Source: Glycine soja (taxonomy: Eukaryota > Streptophyta > Magnoliopsida > Fabales > Fabaceae). From it: a DNA stretch of 64,000 nucleotides. This document shows, one piece after another, positions 51,378 to 62,352 of this stretch. The notes under the pieces are model-generated. The model worked only from the letters and a program-made list of their open reading frames with translations, had not been told where the DNA came from and did no database searches. Within the stretch, counting starts at the first letter, position 1, and each line of letters opens with the position of its first letter. Where the stretch lies: the NCBI RefSeq assembly GCF_004193775.1, contig NC_041021.1, positions 16,660,934 to 16,724,933 on the forward strand, in the 5' to 3' direction. Made by a program: the position numbers and the translations under genes.

Positions 51378-54107
51378 CCGAGGTCACCGCACCTTTTTAT
51401 TGACATTATTGTTTTTTGTTAGTTTGCTATTGACATTTTCTGTTATTGTCTATATTGCTGTTGATATTACTATTTTCTATTTTTTGTCTATATGGTTACT
51501 AACGTTGCTGTTATTATTTTTTTGTTTGGCGTTATGGCTCTCAGTTATTTCGTCACCATTTTTTTTTGCGACTTACCATTTCGTGCGTTCTTTTTGTTTA
51601 CCTTGTGGTTAGACGTAAGTAGGTAGTGTGCGCCCCCATCCGCACGACCTTTTTGGAGAGAAAAAGAAAAAAAAGGGAGAGAAAATGGATAAATGATAAT
51701 AACATAAAAAAGAAAAAGGAAAATAAAAAAAAGAGCAAGCAAGAAAAGAAAAAGAAGGAAAAAAAAAAGAAAATAATTCATTGATCATAACCAGTTTTTG
51801 AAAAAAAATGTGTATACACTTGAAGGATGAATGTTGTGAAAGTTCTCCTGAACGCCCAAAAATAGACTCGGATGAATGCACAAATTGATAAAAGAACATA
51901 TTTTGGAAACACTGGGTTGACTAGAGTAGAGAAAATGAATCCTGAGCCCTAGTATCACATGACCATAAAAGTTTGATGCTTGAGTGTCCACATGGGTGCA
52001 TGCATGACTAGTTTTGCATAAAATTTCCTAATCATCATTATTGCATGTGCATCATGGAAATAATGTGGGACATCCCCTTTATCCCCGAACCGCTAGCCAA
52101 ACCTTGACATATACCATGTCCAGCCGTTCTACAAGCCTTGATTCAAAATCCCAACTTACCATGAACCTTGCCCTTGGAAGAAAGCAAAAAGAGAAAATTC
52201 TCAATCAAAAGAATGGAAGAAAGCAAAAAAAGGAAAGAAAATTCCCAATCAAGATCGGAAGAAAACAGATAAAATATGCAAAAAGGTCTTCGGACCAGAC
52301 AATATCTGAACAATACAGAATTGTCACCAAGTAAACAAGAAAAGAAAGGGAACCACGACCCAAAGTGGTCCTCTCCCTTTGATTGCCAACCAAAATCCTG
52401 TGTGCCGGTGGCTTGTTCACCTCACGCTAAACAAAAACAGAAAAGGAAAAGGCCAAGAACACTCAAAGCCAAATTTCACACAAGAAACAAACCATTCCAA
52501 AAAAAAAGTCCTATTGATCCATGATCACGCATGTAATCCTTCATTTGATAGGAAATGATTTGCCAAACCAAGTCATGACATATCTATGGTTCGGAATTAG
52601 GATGAAACACTTACCTGTGTGAGATCGATGCACTTTGAGTGATTTTCTTCTATTTTTGTAGAACCCAGTGTTTCCTCTAAATGGTCATTTAGAAGCAAAA
52701 TGCTAACATCCAAAATCTCATTTATGGTTATGAGAAGATTTCATCAGCATACTCTCCTTCCCCGGTAGACACATTGTTTTTCATCTAAAAAGCATATGTT
52801 GCTCTGATCAGTTGGAAGTTTTGTCTCTTTACTAAAGCATGTTCGCATTTTAGTGAAGAAAACACCGAGACTATTTTAGTCTCACAAGTTATCTAGAACT
52901 ACATAGGTTTGAGTTCCTCATTAAGGATACGTAGGAGGAAGAGCCTCGCTTTTGTCGGTCGTCCCACAATCTCTGTCATACTGACCCTGAGGTCATGTGA
53001 CATGCGGAGACAAATTATGGTCATTCCGCTCACCTTTTTGCCATTTAGACACAATCGTGTTCGATGGCACGCAGAGACAAATTATGGTCATTCTGCGCCT
53101 TTTGCGATCCAGAGGCGGCGAGCTCGATGACATGCAAAGAAAAATTATGGTCATTCCGCTCACGTTTTCGCCATTCAGACACAATCGTGTCCGATGGCAC
53201 GTAGAGACAAGTTATGGTCATTCTGCGCTTTTTGTCATCCAGAGACGGCGAGCCCGATGACATGCGGAGAGAAATTATGGTCATTCTGCAGACCTTTTCG
53301 CCATCCAGAGGAGATTGTGTTCGATGGCGCACAGAGACAAATTATGGTCATTCTGCGCCTTTCCATCCAAGCTTGATCGTGTCCGATGGCACGCAGAGAC
53401 AAATTATGGTCATTCTGTGCCCTTTTGTCATCCAGAGGCGATCGTGCCCGATGACACGCGGAGACAAATTATGGTCATCCGCACGCTTTTGCTATCTGTA
53501 AGACTCGATGAGTGATAAACGCGCACAGACAAATTATGGTCATTCTGCGCCCTTTGTCATTCAGGAGCAGCGAGTCGAGTGATAAACGCGCAGAGACAAA
53601 TTATGGTCATTATGTGCCCTTTGTCATTTAGGAGCAGCAAGTCGAGTGATAAACGTGCAGAGACAAATTATGGTCATTTTGCGCCCTTTGTCATTCAGGA
53701 GCAGCAACTCGAGTGATAAACGCGCAGAGACAAATTATGGTCATTCTACGCCCTTTGTCATTCAGGGACAGTGAGTCGAGTGGTGGGCGGAGACAAATTA
53801 TGGTCATTCCGCACACCTTTTCGCCATCCTGAGGCGATCGTGTCCGATGGCACACAGAGACAAATTATGGTCATTCTACGCCTTTCTATCCTGTCCCGAT
53901 CGTGTCCGATGGCACGCAGAGACAAATTATGGTCATTTTGCTTGTGTCAACCAAGAGGAACGAATTCGGCAGTATCAGGATGATGTTGGTCGTTCGATGC
54001 TGATCATTTTCAAAATTTTTGCAGGTTCCGCTAGCGGGGAGATTGACCGGCCGAATGGTGTTTCGTTCGAACAAAATTAGTGTCTTATCTTTACTTCCCT
54101 TTTATAT
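51378..54107 (+). other. Complete Ogre 3' UTR
   Basis: Co-linear with 10570-12268 of copy A up to the hairpin block at 52892, then the ~67-bp array. T-rich (51398-51600) and purine-rich (51655-51780, 52160-52280) parts produce chance frames on both strands. No gene seen. Confidence 0.75.
53000..53960 (+). repeat. 63-67-bp tandem array, about 15 units
   Basis: Each unit ends GCAGAGACAAATTATGGTCA plus TTCTGCGCC and has a variable middle (CCATCCAGAGGCGATCGTG or TGTCATTCAGGAGCAGCG). Starts of GACAAATTATGG at 53009, 53076, 53528, 53595, 53662 and 53729 give mostly 67 bp. Two unit types are intermixed. Long frames on both strands here are repeat by-products. Confidence 0.92.
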
Positions 54108-54136
54108 CCAATAAAAGACAAGTAAAGAGGGGCAAC
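54108..54136 (+). promoter_or_regulatory. Polypurine tract of complete Ogre
   Basis: AATAAAAGACAAGTAAAGAG plus GGGCAAC lies directly upstream of the 3' LTR; plus-strand DNA synthesis would start here. Nearly identical tracts precede the LTRs at 22085 and, inverted, follow 63687. Confidence 0.8.
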
Positions 54137-55923
54137 TGTCATACCCTAATTTCGTCCGGGGACCATCTGTTTGTGGGATGTGACCCTCGCTTGACCTCTA
54201 TGAGGTACTTGACACCCATCGTTAGGCAATTCGTGAAGTTCTGTGACATGTCGGGAGTTGAAAGGGAGTGTTAATGCGCAATCCGTAAAGTTTCGTAACA
54301 TTTCGGAAGCCAAAGAAGGGATGATTGCCTAATCCATAAGGTTTCGTGACATTATGGAAAGAAAACAAGTATCGTTACGTAATTCGTAAAGTTCCGTAAC
54401 GTTACGGAAAAAGAATCATCAAAAAAAGGGCAGAGGGGGTGTATTTAGTTAATAGGGGGGTACAAATAGCAATCAGACCCACTTGGGCCTTCCAGGATCT
54501 TCCAATAGAAGGTGGTGCCTTCTGGTGGAAGCAACCTAGCTTGCCTGGGCGAGCTGAGCTCGCTTAGGCGACGAGCTGGGTGGCAACCACCTCCCTCTTT
54601 TCCCCTATAAATAGGGGGAGGAGGGCAGAACAAAAATGTTCAACCCTCCTGGTATTTGAGAATCACTTAAAATTAGTGAGAAAAATTATTTCCGTGAAGA
54701 AAATCCAAGCCGAGGCGCTTCCGTAATGCTTCCGAGACGTTTCCGTGGGCGATTTCGCGAAGATTTTCCACCGTTCTTCATCGTTCTTCGTTCGTTCTTC
54801 GTCGTTCTTCGGTCTTCAACCGATAAGTTCCCGAAATCGAACTTTTCAATTCATTCTATATACCCTTAGTGGTCCCCACTTGTTTCGCGTGCTTTTAATT
54901 TTATTTCATTTACTTTTCGTACCCCCTTTTGACGTGCTTTAGTCATTTATTTAAGTCATTTTCTCGCCTAATCAAAAAATAAAATAAATTTCCACCGATC
55001 ATTTGAATTGTGACATCTTTTAATTTCTGTTAAAATGAAATCTGACCGTTCGGTCATACCGTAACCACGTTTAAAACCAAAAAAGAGGCAAAATAATAAT
55101 ATAATAATAAAAAAATATCTTTTAATAAAATAACTAAAAAAAATCAATCGGACGTTTTTGTTTGGGATTTTTTCTTTCTTAATCGAATTGACTAATAACC
55201 AAAGTGAAACTAAGGCTAAAATCAATTCATAAATTAAACTTTTGTCATCACCTAAAAAGCCATTTTTAAGGTCCAACGCCTTGAGATGGTCTTTTCCGCT
55301 TTTATTGGTTTAACGTGGATTTCTAAAGCCTAAAATCAACATGTAGCTTTGTTACCTCTATCAAAAAAAAAAAACAAGAGATCATTAATGGTCCAATGCC
55401 TTAATGTTTTCTTTCCTTTCAAAAGAATCGAAAGATTGTTTAATGGTCCAACGCCTTAAATGACCTTTCATTCAATCAAAATACATCTTGCAAAAAAGGA
55501 TAAAAATAATTTAACCAACGTTTAATTCTCAAAGAACTACGTAGGTCTGATTTCCTTATCACAATTGAGGAATACGTAGGAGCAAGGGAAACACCCTTGT
55601 CGACCACAAAAAGATAAAAATATAAAAAGGCATAAAAAGACATAAGAACGTAAAAAAGGGAAGATAACACAAATTGAAGTCATATTGGCACACTTGATTA
55701 AAGGCTGCCGTCCTTTGTGACGGACGCGTGGGGTGCTAATACCTTCCCCGTGCATAAATACAACTCCCGAACCTTTCACTTAAAGTTCGTAGACCACGTC
55801 TTTTCCAGTTTTTCTGACGTTTTCCTCAAATAAACGTTGGTGGCGACTCCGCGCGTATTCCTTTCTTGGAAGACTCATCCGTGAGCCTCGCGTCGCCCTC
55901 CCACCGAAGGGTAGGTTGCGACA
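54137..55923 (+). repeat. Ogre 3' LTR
   Basis: 1787 bp from TGTCATACCC to GGTTGCGACA, without the large deletion seen in the 5' LTR. TATA box at 54606-54613; upstream palindromes GCCTGGGCGAGCTGAGCTCG (54545). One hairpin cassette is at 55537-55600 (CTACGTA...TACGTAG, then CAAGGG-AAACA-CCCTTG). The end block holds GGTGGCGACTCCGCGCG, similar to the primer site. Confidence 0.95.
54606..54613 (+). promoter_or_regulatory. TATA box of complete Ogre 3' LTR
   Basis: TATAAATA in CCCCTATAAATAGGGGGAGG, about 470 bp from the LTR start. Confidence 0.7.
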
Positions 55924-55928
55924 CACAT

Positions 55929-56064
55929 CCACATTTTGATTTTTGAATACAACCCCATTTCTATGAGACCGTGATGCTCATATTTTGAAGGGAGTCAAGT
56001 AGTCTCTCTAATTGAATTGTCCTCTGGATTTTGTTTCTGCTTCTAACTAAAACCTTTTGAGCTT
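55929..56064. other. Right flank of complete Ogre (pre-insertion sequence)
   Basis: Continues the sequence at 36730-36933 once the Ogre and one CACAT are removed. On the minus strand it reads HRNGVVFKNQNVDVES across the junction but has stops elsewhere. Family unknown. Confidence 0.4.
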
Positions 56065-56268
56065 CAGATCCTACATTACTAGAGTACCCTAAACTGGTGG
56101 GGTACCCTCCCTACACTATGGGGCCCTAAATACAAGGCCCAAAAAATAATGAAACCCTAATCTAATATGTACAAAGATAAGTGGGGTCATACTTAGCCTA
56201 TGGGCCCAAAATCTACCCTAAGGCTCATGAGAACCCTAGGGCCTTCTCCTGCATCCCTGGCTTAATCT
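56065..56268 (-). repeat. Y-family LTR fragment
   Basis: Matches about 29480-29650 of the Y LTR (GGGGCCCTAAATACAAGGCC, AATCTAATATGTACAAAGAT, GGCTCATGAGAACCCTAGGG). Both ends are broken; no target duplication. Confidence 0.8.
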
Positions 56269-56436
56269 TCAGTTTTTCTTCCCTAAGTATTGTAACAACT
56301 CGCCTCATGGCTATGATATCATTACTCTAAACCGCGTATATTTCAAATTTTAAATGAAAACTCTGTTAATTTGCTTCTGAGAAATGAGTAAATTTTTTGC
56401 GATATCCATTCACTAAACAATGCACAATTACTTAAA

Positions 56437-56477
<41 letters not shown>

Positions 56478-56569
56478 ACTCAATACATATCATTCACAGA
56501 ACGAAAAACAAGTTAGTTCGTACATATAATTAAATATGTGATTTACATCCTCATAAGGTGAATTCTGAT
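56269..56569. repeat. AT-rich sequence with (TA)n microsatellite
   Basis: A TA dinucleotide run at about 56440-56475 inside unassigned AT-rich DNA. No gene seen. It adjoins the broken 3' end of the Athila-like pol pseudogene. Confidence 0.75.
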
Positions 56570-57123
56570 AATGCCAAAGAATGCTATGGGCTTCTACTTT
56601 AGTGACACACCTTCTTATCAAGTTATTTGCTCCAATCTTGAATAAGTGAGGATCATACCACACATAATGATTAAAATCCTTACAAAATTTCTTCTTCTAA
56701 TGCAAATTCAGTCCTTTAGGAATTACTCCTGCGACCTTGAAGTTTGCGATATCAGCAAACCAAGGTCTTTCTTGCACTACTAGAAGTATTTTATCAGGGA
56801 ATTCTTCTTGTATCTCATCTTCTTTAATTGTCATCTCACTATTGTTCAATCTGGAGAGATGATCAGCTACAACATTCTCACTATCCTTCTTGTCTCTTAT
56901 TTCCAAATCAAACTCTTGCAACAGTAAAACCCAACGAATAAGTCTAGGGGTGGAATTTGATTTAGTCAACAAATACTTGATGGCAACATGGTCCGTATAT
57001 ACTATTACTTTTAAGCCAATTAGAAAAGATCTAAACTTTTTCGAGGCATACACTATGGCTAACAACTCTTTCTCAGTAGTTTCATAATTCACTTGGTGTT
57101 CATTGAGCACCTTGCTAGCATAT
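56570..57123 (-). pseudogene. Athila-like pol: RNase H and start of integrase (broken)
   Basis: Minus-strand coding with [40 protein letters not shown], the RNase H core with Asp in [31 protein letters not shown], then LFKIGANNLIRRCV of the region leading to integrase. Family features match Athila-type gypsy pol. A stop follows KGLNLH. It is cut at about 56570. The upstream part lies at 58793-59865 beyond the solo W LTR: the frames meet at [12 protein letters not shown], with CATAT duplicated. One key difference from active copies is the Val in YTDHVAIKY, where Ala or Ser is more usual, which may be minor. Confidence 0.88.
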
Positions 57124-58787
57124 TGTAGAAGCAAAGCATCATGATGAATCAAGATTGATTCAAAGATGTTTTGATGATAACAAAGATGATGACAAAGGTG
57201 ATGACAAAAAGCTCAAAGGTCAATCAAAGAATGAGTTCAAGATAGAATCAAGAACACTTCAAGACTCAAGAGGAAAGTTGAAGAACACATCAAGATTCAA
57301 GAGGAAAGTTGAATTCAAGAATCAAGAATCAAGTTTCAAGATTCAAGCTTCCAAGAATTAAGATCAAGATTCATTCAAGAATCAAGAGAAGACTTAATCA
57401 AGATGAGTATTAAAAAGTTTTTTTTTTCAAAAACTGAGTAGCACATGAATTTTTCTCAAAACCTTTTACCAAAGAGTTTTTACTCTCTGGTAATTGATTA
57501 CCAGATTATTATAATCGATTACCAGTAGCAAAATGGTTTTCAAAAAGCTTTCAACTGAATTTACAACATTCCAATTGACTTCAAAATGTTGTAATCGATT
57601 ACAATGTTTTGGTAATCGATTACCAGTGCCTTTAAACGTTGAAATTCAAATTTAAATGTGAAGAGTCACATCCTTTCACATAAAAGCTTTGTGTAATCGA
57701 TTACACCGATTTGGTAATCGATTACCAGTGATTGTTTCTGAGAAATTCAAAAGATGTAACTCTTCAAATTGGTTTTAAGTTCTTCTAAAAGTCATAACTC
57801 TTCTAAATGGTTTTCTTGACCAGACATGAAGAGTCTATAAAAGCAAGGCTTTGTTTTGCATTAAAAAAAAAATCTTTCTAACAATCCAATCAATTCATTA
57901 CAATCCTTTACGAGCCTTGAATCTCTTTCAACTTCTTCTTCTTCTTTGTGCCAAAAGCTTTCCAAAGTTTTTTGGTTTTCTACACCTTGAAAACTTGTGC
58001 TATTCGTTCTTTTCATCTCTTCTCCCTTTGCCAAAAAGAATTCGCCAAGGACTAACCGCCTGAATTCTTTTTGTATCTCTCTTCTCCCTTTTCCAAAAGA
58101 ACAAAGGACTAATCGCCTGAATTCTTTTGGGTCTCCCTTCTCCCTTGTCAAAGAATTCAAAATGACACAGTCTGAGAATTTTTTTGATTGTTCCCTTTCC
58201 CATATACAAAAGATTTCAAAGGACTAACCGCCTGAGAATTCTTTTGTATCCCCATTCACAAAGTTTCAAAGGTTTAACCACCTGAGATCTTTGTCTTAAC
58301 ACATTGGAGGGTACATCCTTTGTGGTACAAGTAGAGGGTACATCTACTTGGGTTGTTGACTGAGAACAAGAGAGGGTACATCTCTTGTGGATTAGTTCGA
58401 GTGGAGGGTACATCCACTAGGTTCAAAGAGAACAAGGGAGGGTACATCCCTTGTGGATTTTTGCTTGTAAAAGGATTTTTACAAGGTTGAAAAGAAATCT
58501 CAAGGACCGCAGGTTGCTTGGGGACTGGATGTAGGCACGAGTTGTTGTCGAACCAATATAAAAACTCTTGTGTGTTTGTCTCCTTCTTCCCTACTCTTTT
58601 ACTTTCCGCTGTGCATTTTAATTTCTGCTTTTACTTTTGGTTAAGTTTCTCTTCTACTCCTTATTCTCTCAACAACATAAGTAAAAGCCTTAGAAGAGTA
58701 AATTTTTAATTTGTAAATGTTTAGGAATAATTAATTCAACCCCCCTTCTTAATTATTCTGATTATTCTGAGGCCACTTGATCCAACA
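57124..58787 (+). mobile_element. Solo LTR, family W (copy 2), TSD CATAT
   Basis: A 1664-bp LTR starts TGTAGAAGCAAAGC and ends CTTGATCCAACA. CATAT lies at 57119-57123 and 58788-58792. Removing it joins the Athila-like pol frame. It has six GTAATCGATTAC-like palindromes (57487-57730), a TATA box TATAAAA at 57836, and a hairpin run at 58302-58486 with the same stems as copy 1 except one arm change in the fourth (CGAGTGGA). Confidence 0.94.
58302..58486 (+). other. Run of six hairpins, W LTR copy 2
   Basis: Same array as 13729-13913. The GGGTACA loop is present in all five 23-nt units (the second is GGGTACA here and AGGTACA in copy 1). Stems CAAGTAGA, ACAAGAGA and ACAAGGGA pair perfectly; CGAGTGGA pairs with TCCACTAG apart from one position. 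CTTGTAAAA-GGAT-TTTTACAAG follows. Confidence 0.85.
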
Positions 58788-58792
58788 CATAT

Positions 58793-59865
58793 TGTATGGG
58801 ATGAAAAATTGTATTCTTTCTTTGGCCTAGTACAACTATTGTTGCATAATCACTTGCATCACACATTAGTTCAAAATGCAATGACCAATCAGGTGCAGTG
58901 ATTATTGGAGCAGAAACTAAACTAGACTTCAAATGATTAAATGCATTTAAACAATCAACATCAAAATTAAATGGTGTGTCCTTATTGAGAAGATTGCTTA
59001 ATGGCCTGGCTATCTTTGAGAAGTCTTTGATGAAGCATCTATAAAAGCCTGCATGACCAAGAAAAATTCTAATTCCTTTGACATTCATTGGTGGAGGTAT
59101 CTTTTCAATAACATCCGCTTTAGCTTTATCCACCTCAATGCCCCTTGATGATATTTTGTTACCAAGAACAATCCCTTCAGTCACCATAAAATGGCATTTC
59201 TTCCAATTGAGAATGAGATTTGTCTCAGCACACCTTTTCAACACAATTTCAAGATTGGACAAGCACACACCAAACAAGCTTCCAAAACAAAGAAATCATT
59301 CATAAATACCTCAATGCATTTTTCCTCTAAATCCAAGAAGATAGCTAACATACACCTTTGGAAAGTGGTTGGTGCATTTCACAATCCAAAGGATATCCTT
59401 ATGTATGTAAAAACATCAAAAGGACAAGTGAAAGTAGTTTTCTCTTGGTCTTTAGGATCTACTACAATTTGGTTATAGCCGAAATAACCATCTAAGAAGC
59501 AATAATAAGCTTGTACGGCCAGCCGCTCTAACATCTAATCCATGAAAGGAAGGGGAAAGTGATCCATCCTTGTTGCCTTGTTAAGATTTTTATAATCTAT
59601 GTACATTCTCCATCCGGTCATTGTTGTTGTGCGAATTAATTCATTTTTCTCATTCTTAACAATTGTCATGCCACCCTTCTTCAGATCCACTTGCACTCAA
59701 CTAACCCATGCACTATCCAAAATTGGGTAGGTCATTCTAGCTTCTAGAAGTTTCAAAACCTCTTTCCTTACCCCTTCCTTCATCACAAGATTCAATCTTC
59801 TTTACGATTGAGCCACTAGTTTAAAGTCTTCCTCCATAAAAATTTTATGCATGCAACAAGAAGGA
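58793..59865 (-). pseudogene. Athila-like pol: reverse transcriptase (broken)
   Basis: Minus-strand RT. From right to left: KNEKNELI and MYIDYKNLN of the fingers/palm (with W-rich TGWRM), GYNQI, FGLCNAPTTFQRCM, then LNWKKCHFMVTEGIVLGNKI, RGIEVDKAKADVIEKIPPP, FLGHAGFYRCFIKDFSKIARPL, and FELMCDASDYATIVVLGQRK ending in HPIQY at the W insertion. The usual YMDDF-type catalytic motif appears altered: the frame near 59290 reads FMNDFFVFG, so one of the two Asp residues reads Asn. There are stops (for example after PLPFMD) and shifts near 59300. The right edge is cut by a Y LTR at 59866. Confidence 0.88.
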
Positions 59866-60601
59866 TGATGTAGCTCCATGTAGAGCTTGTATGCATTGGA
59901 TATTCTTCATCAATGGAGTTCTTTGTTTCTTGAAGATCAATGAAAACAGAATGGAGAAGGAAGAAAGGTGATTGAAGATGCCACTTCAAGGAGAAGATGC
60001 GTCAAGAACAAACTCACCACCGTAGGAAGCCATGGATATGAGCTTGAAGGTAAGAGAAGATTAGTGGAGTGAGAGGGGGAGATGGGGGCACAAAATTTAT
60101 GCCTCAATGAGGTCTGAACTTTGAAGTCTATTTTCTTAAATGATCAAAGTATCAAAATGCACACACAAGACCTCTATTTATAGCCTAAGTGTCACACAAA
60201 ATTGGAGGGAAATTTGAATTTCTATTCAAATTTCACTTGAATTTTAATTTTAATTTGTGGAGCCAAATTTAGAGCCAAAATTTGACTAATTATGATTAGT
60301 GAATTTGAACTATTGTTCGGTCCACTAATCGAAGATCAAATCCATAATTCTCTACTACGTGTGCTTAGGTATCATGAGACATGTAAAGCATGAAGGACAT
60401 GCACAAAGTGTGATTATATATGTGGCAATAAGGCGTAGCAAGCAAATGCTCACCTCCCCCTCAGGCTAGTCCGAAATTTTATTGGATTGGGCTTCTCCCA
60501 ATTTAATTAAATTTCTCTCCCAACACACATCAAATAGTGCACTTAATGCATGTGAAACTACAAAACTACCCCTAATACAAAAACTAGCCTAGATGCCCTA
60601 A
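59866..60601 (-). mobile_element. Y-family LTR, interrupted at 60601
   Basis: Starts (its 3' end) TGATGTAGCTCCATGTAGAG directly against RT coding sequence and matches the Y LTR up to AGCCTAGATGCCCTA. There an Ogre LTR begins. The remainder is not in the window. The five bases before it are AAGGA; the matching duplication cannot be checked. Confidence 0.8.
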
Positions 60602-61664
60602 TGTCATACTCTAATTTTGTCCGGGTACCTTTGTTTGATGGCATGCAACCTTTGGTTGACCGCTTCGAGGTACTTGGCACCTTTTGTTGTGCAATCCGTG
60701 AAAATCCATAACATGCCAGAAATCAAAAGGAAGCATTGTTACGCAATCCGTGAGTTTCCGTAACTTTCCAAAAGCTAAAAAAGGAGTAATTACATGACCT
60801 GTAAGGTTCCGTAACCTTACAGAAAGAAAACAAGTATCGTTACGAAATTCGTAAAGTTTCGTAATGTTACGGAAAAAAAATCACAAAAAAAGTAGAAGAG
60901 GGTGTATTTAGTAAAAATGGGGGTGGAAATAGCAACCAGGCCCACTTGGGCCTTCCAGATTCTTCCTCCAGAAGGCGGTTGCTTCTGGAGGAAGCAACCT
61001 GGCTCGCCTGGGCGAGCTGGATGGCAAGCTCCTCCCCTATTTTCCTATAAATAGAGGGAGGAGTGAAGAAGGAAAGGAGTCAGCCTTCTTGGCACTTCGT
61101 ATTCACTTGAAATTAGTGAGCAAAATTGTTTCCGTGAAGAAAATCCAAGCCGAGGCGCTTTCGTAACGTTTCCGTGGGTGATTTCACGAAGATTTTCAAC
61201 CGTTCTTCACCGTTCTTCGTCGTTCTTCGGTCTTCAACCGGTAAGTTCCCGAAATCGAACTTTTCAATTCATTCTATGTACCCGTGGTGGTCCCCATTTG
61301 TTTCGCGTACTTTTATTCTTGTTTCATTTACTTTCCGTACCCCTTTTTGACGTGCTTCAGTCATTTATTTAAGTCATTTTCTCGCCTAATCAAAAAATAA
61401 AATAAATTTCCACCGATCATTCGAATTGTAATATCCGTTAATTTCTGTTAAAATGGAAACCAAATAGAGGTAAAATAATAATATAATAATCAAAAAACAT
61501 CTTTTAGTAAAATAATGCAAAAAAAATCAATCGGACGTTTCTCTTTGGGATTTCTCTTTCTTGATTGAATTGACTAATAACTAAAGTGAAACTAAGGCTA
61601 AAATCAACTCGTAAAGTCAAGCTCGTCCGCAAAAAAAAATCACTAAAAAGGATTTTAAGGTTCG
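60602..61664 (+). mobile_element. Ogre LTR (copy D), split by copy E
   Basis: Starts TGTCATACTCTAATTTTG within the Y LTR (preceded by CCTAA). CTCGCCTGGGCGAG at 61003 lies about 40 bp before the TATA box (61046-61053). The LTR proceeds normally to AGGATTTTAAGGTTCG at 61664, where a minus-strand Ogre LTR begins. It should resume beyond the window. Confidence 0.88.
61046..61053 (+). promoter_or_regulatory. TATA box of Ogre copy D LTR
   Basis: TATAAATA in TTTCCTATAAATAGAGGG. Confidence 0.65.
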
Positions 61665-62170
61665 TGTCGCAACCTACCCTTCGGCGGGAGGGTGACGCGA
61701 GACTCGCGGGATGCGTGTTCCACGAAAGGAATACGCGCGGAGTCGCCACCAACGTTTATTTGAGGAAAACGTCGGAAAAACCGGAAAAGACGCGATCTAT
61801 GAACTTTTAAGTGAAAGGTTCGGGAGTTGTATTTACGCACGGGGAAGGTATTAGCACCCCACACGTCCGTCCCAAGGGACGGCAGCCTTTAATCGAATGT
61901 GCAAACGTGACTTTGATTTTTACGTTCCCTTTTATGTCCTTATATCCTTTTTATTTTTTTTCCTTTTTTGTGGTCGACAAGGGGTATTTCCCTTTGCTCC
62001 TACGTATTCCTCAATTTGGGATGAGAAAATCAGACCTACGTAGTTCTTTCGGAACAAAGTGTTTGGTTAAGTTGTTTTTGTCTTTTTTGCAAAGTATGTT
62101 TTTATTGAACAAAAGGTCATTTAAGGTGTTGGACCATTAAACGGTCTTTTGATTTTGAAAGATGAGAAAC

Positions 62171-62352
62171 GTTAAGGCGTTGGACCATTAACGATCTCTT
62201 GTTTTTGAAAGGAGAGAAACGTTAAGGCATTGGACCATTAACGATCTCTTGTTTTTGAAAGGAGAGAAACGTTAAGGCATTGGACCATTAACGATCTCTT
62301 GTTTTTGAAAGGAGAGAAACGTTAAGGCATTGGACCATTAACGATCTCTTGG
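62171..62352 (-). repeat. 50-bp tandem repeat in Ogre LTR E
   Basis: GTTAAGGCATTGGACCATTA plus ACGATCTCTTGTTTTTGAAAGGAGAGAAAC repeats at 62171, 62221, 62271 and 62321 with almost no differences, indicating recent expansion. Confidence 0.95.

Larger units (their letters stand above)
36934..55923 (+). mobile_element. Complete Ogre (Ty3/gypsy, Tat lineage) retrotransposon, TSD CACAT
   Basis: An 18,990-bp element with two LTRs and matching target duplications CACAT (36929-36933 and 55924-55928). Order: 5' LTR, primer site, leader, ORF1, gag-protease with G-patch, intron, RT-RNase H-integrase, downstream ORF, 3' UTR with array, polypurine tract, 3' LTR. Large size, an ORF before gag, a DNGSS protease and the intron before RT are hallmarks of legume Ogre elements. 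Every ORF carries stops or frame changes, and the first ~265 bp of the two LTRs differ at roughly 20 or more positions by eye, so it is an old, dead insertion. Confidence 0.96.

Noticed and set aside
52909..53983. Many 60-95-codon frames on both strands, superficially a repeat protein
   Set aside because: By-products of the 63-67-bp array. Frames switch between units because the period is not a multiple of three.
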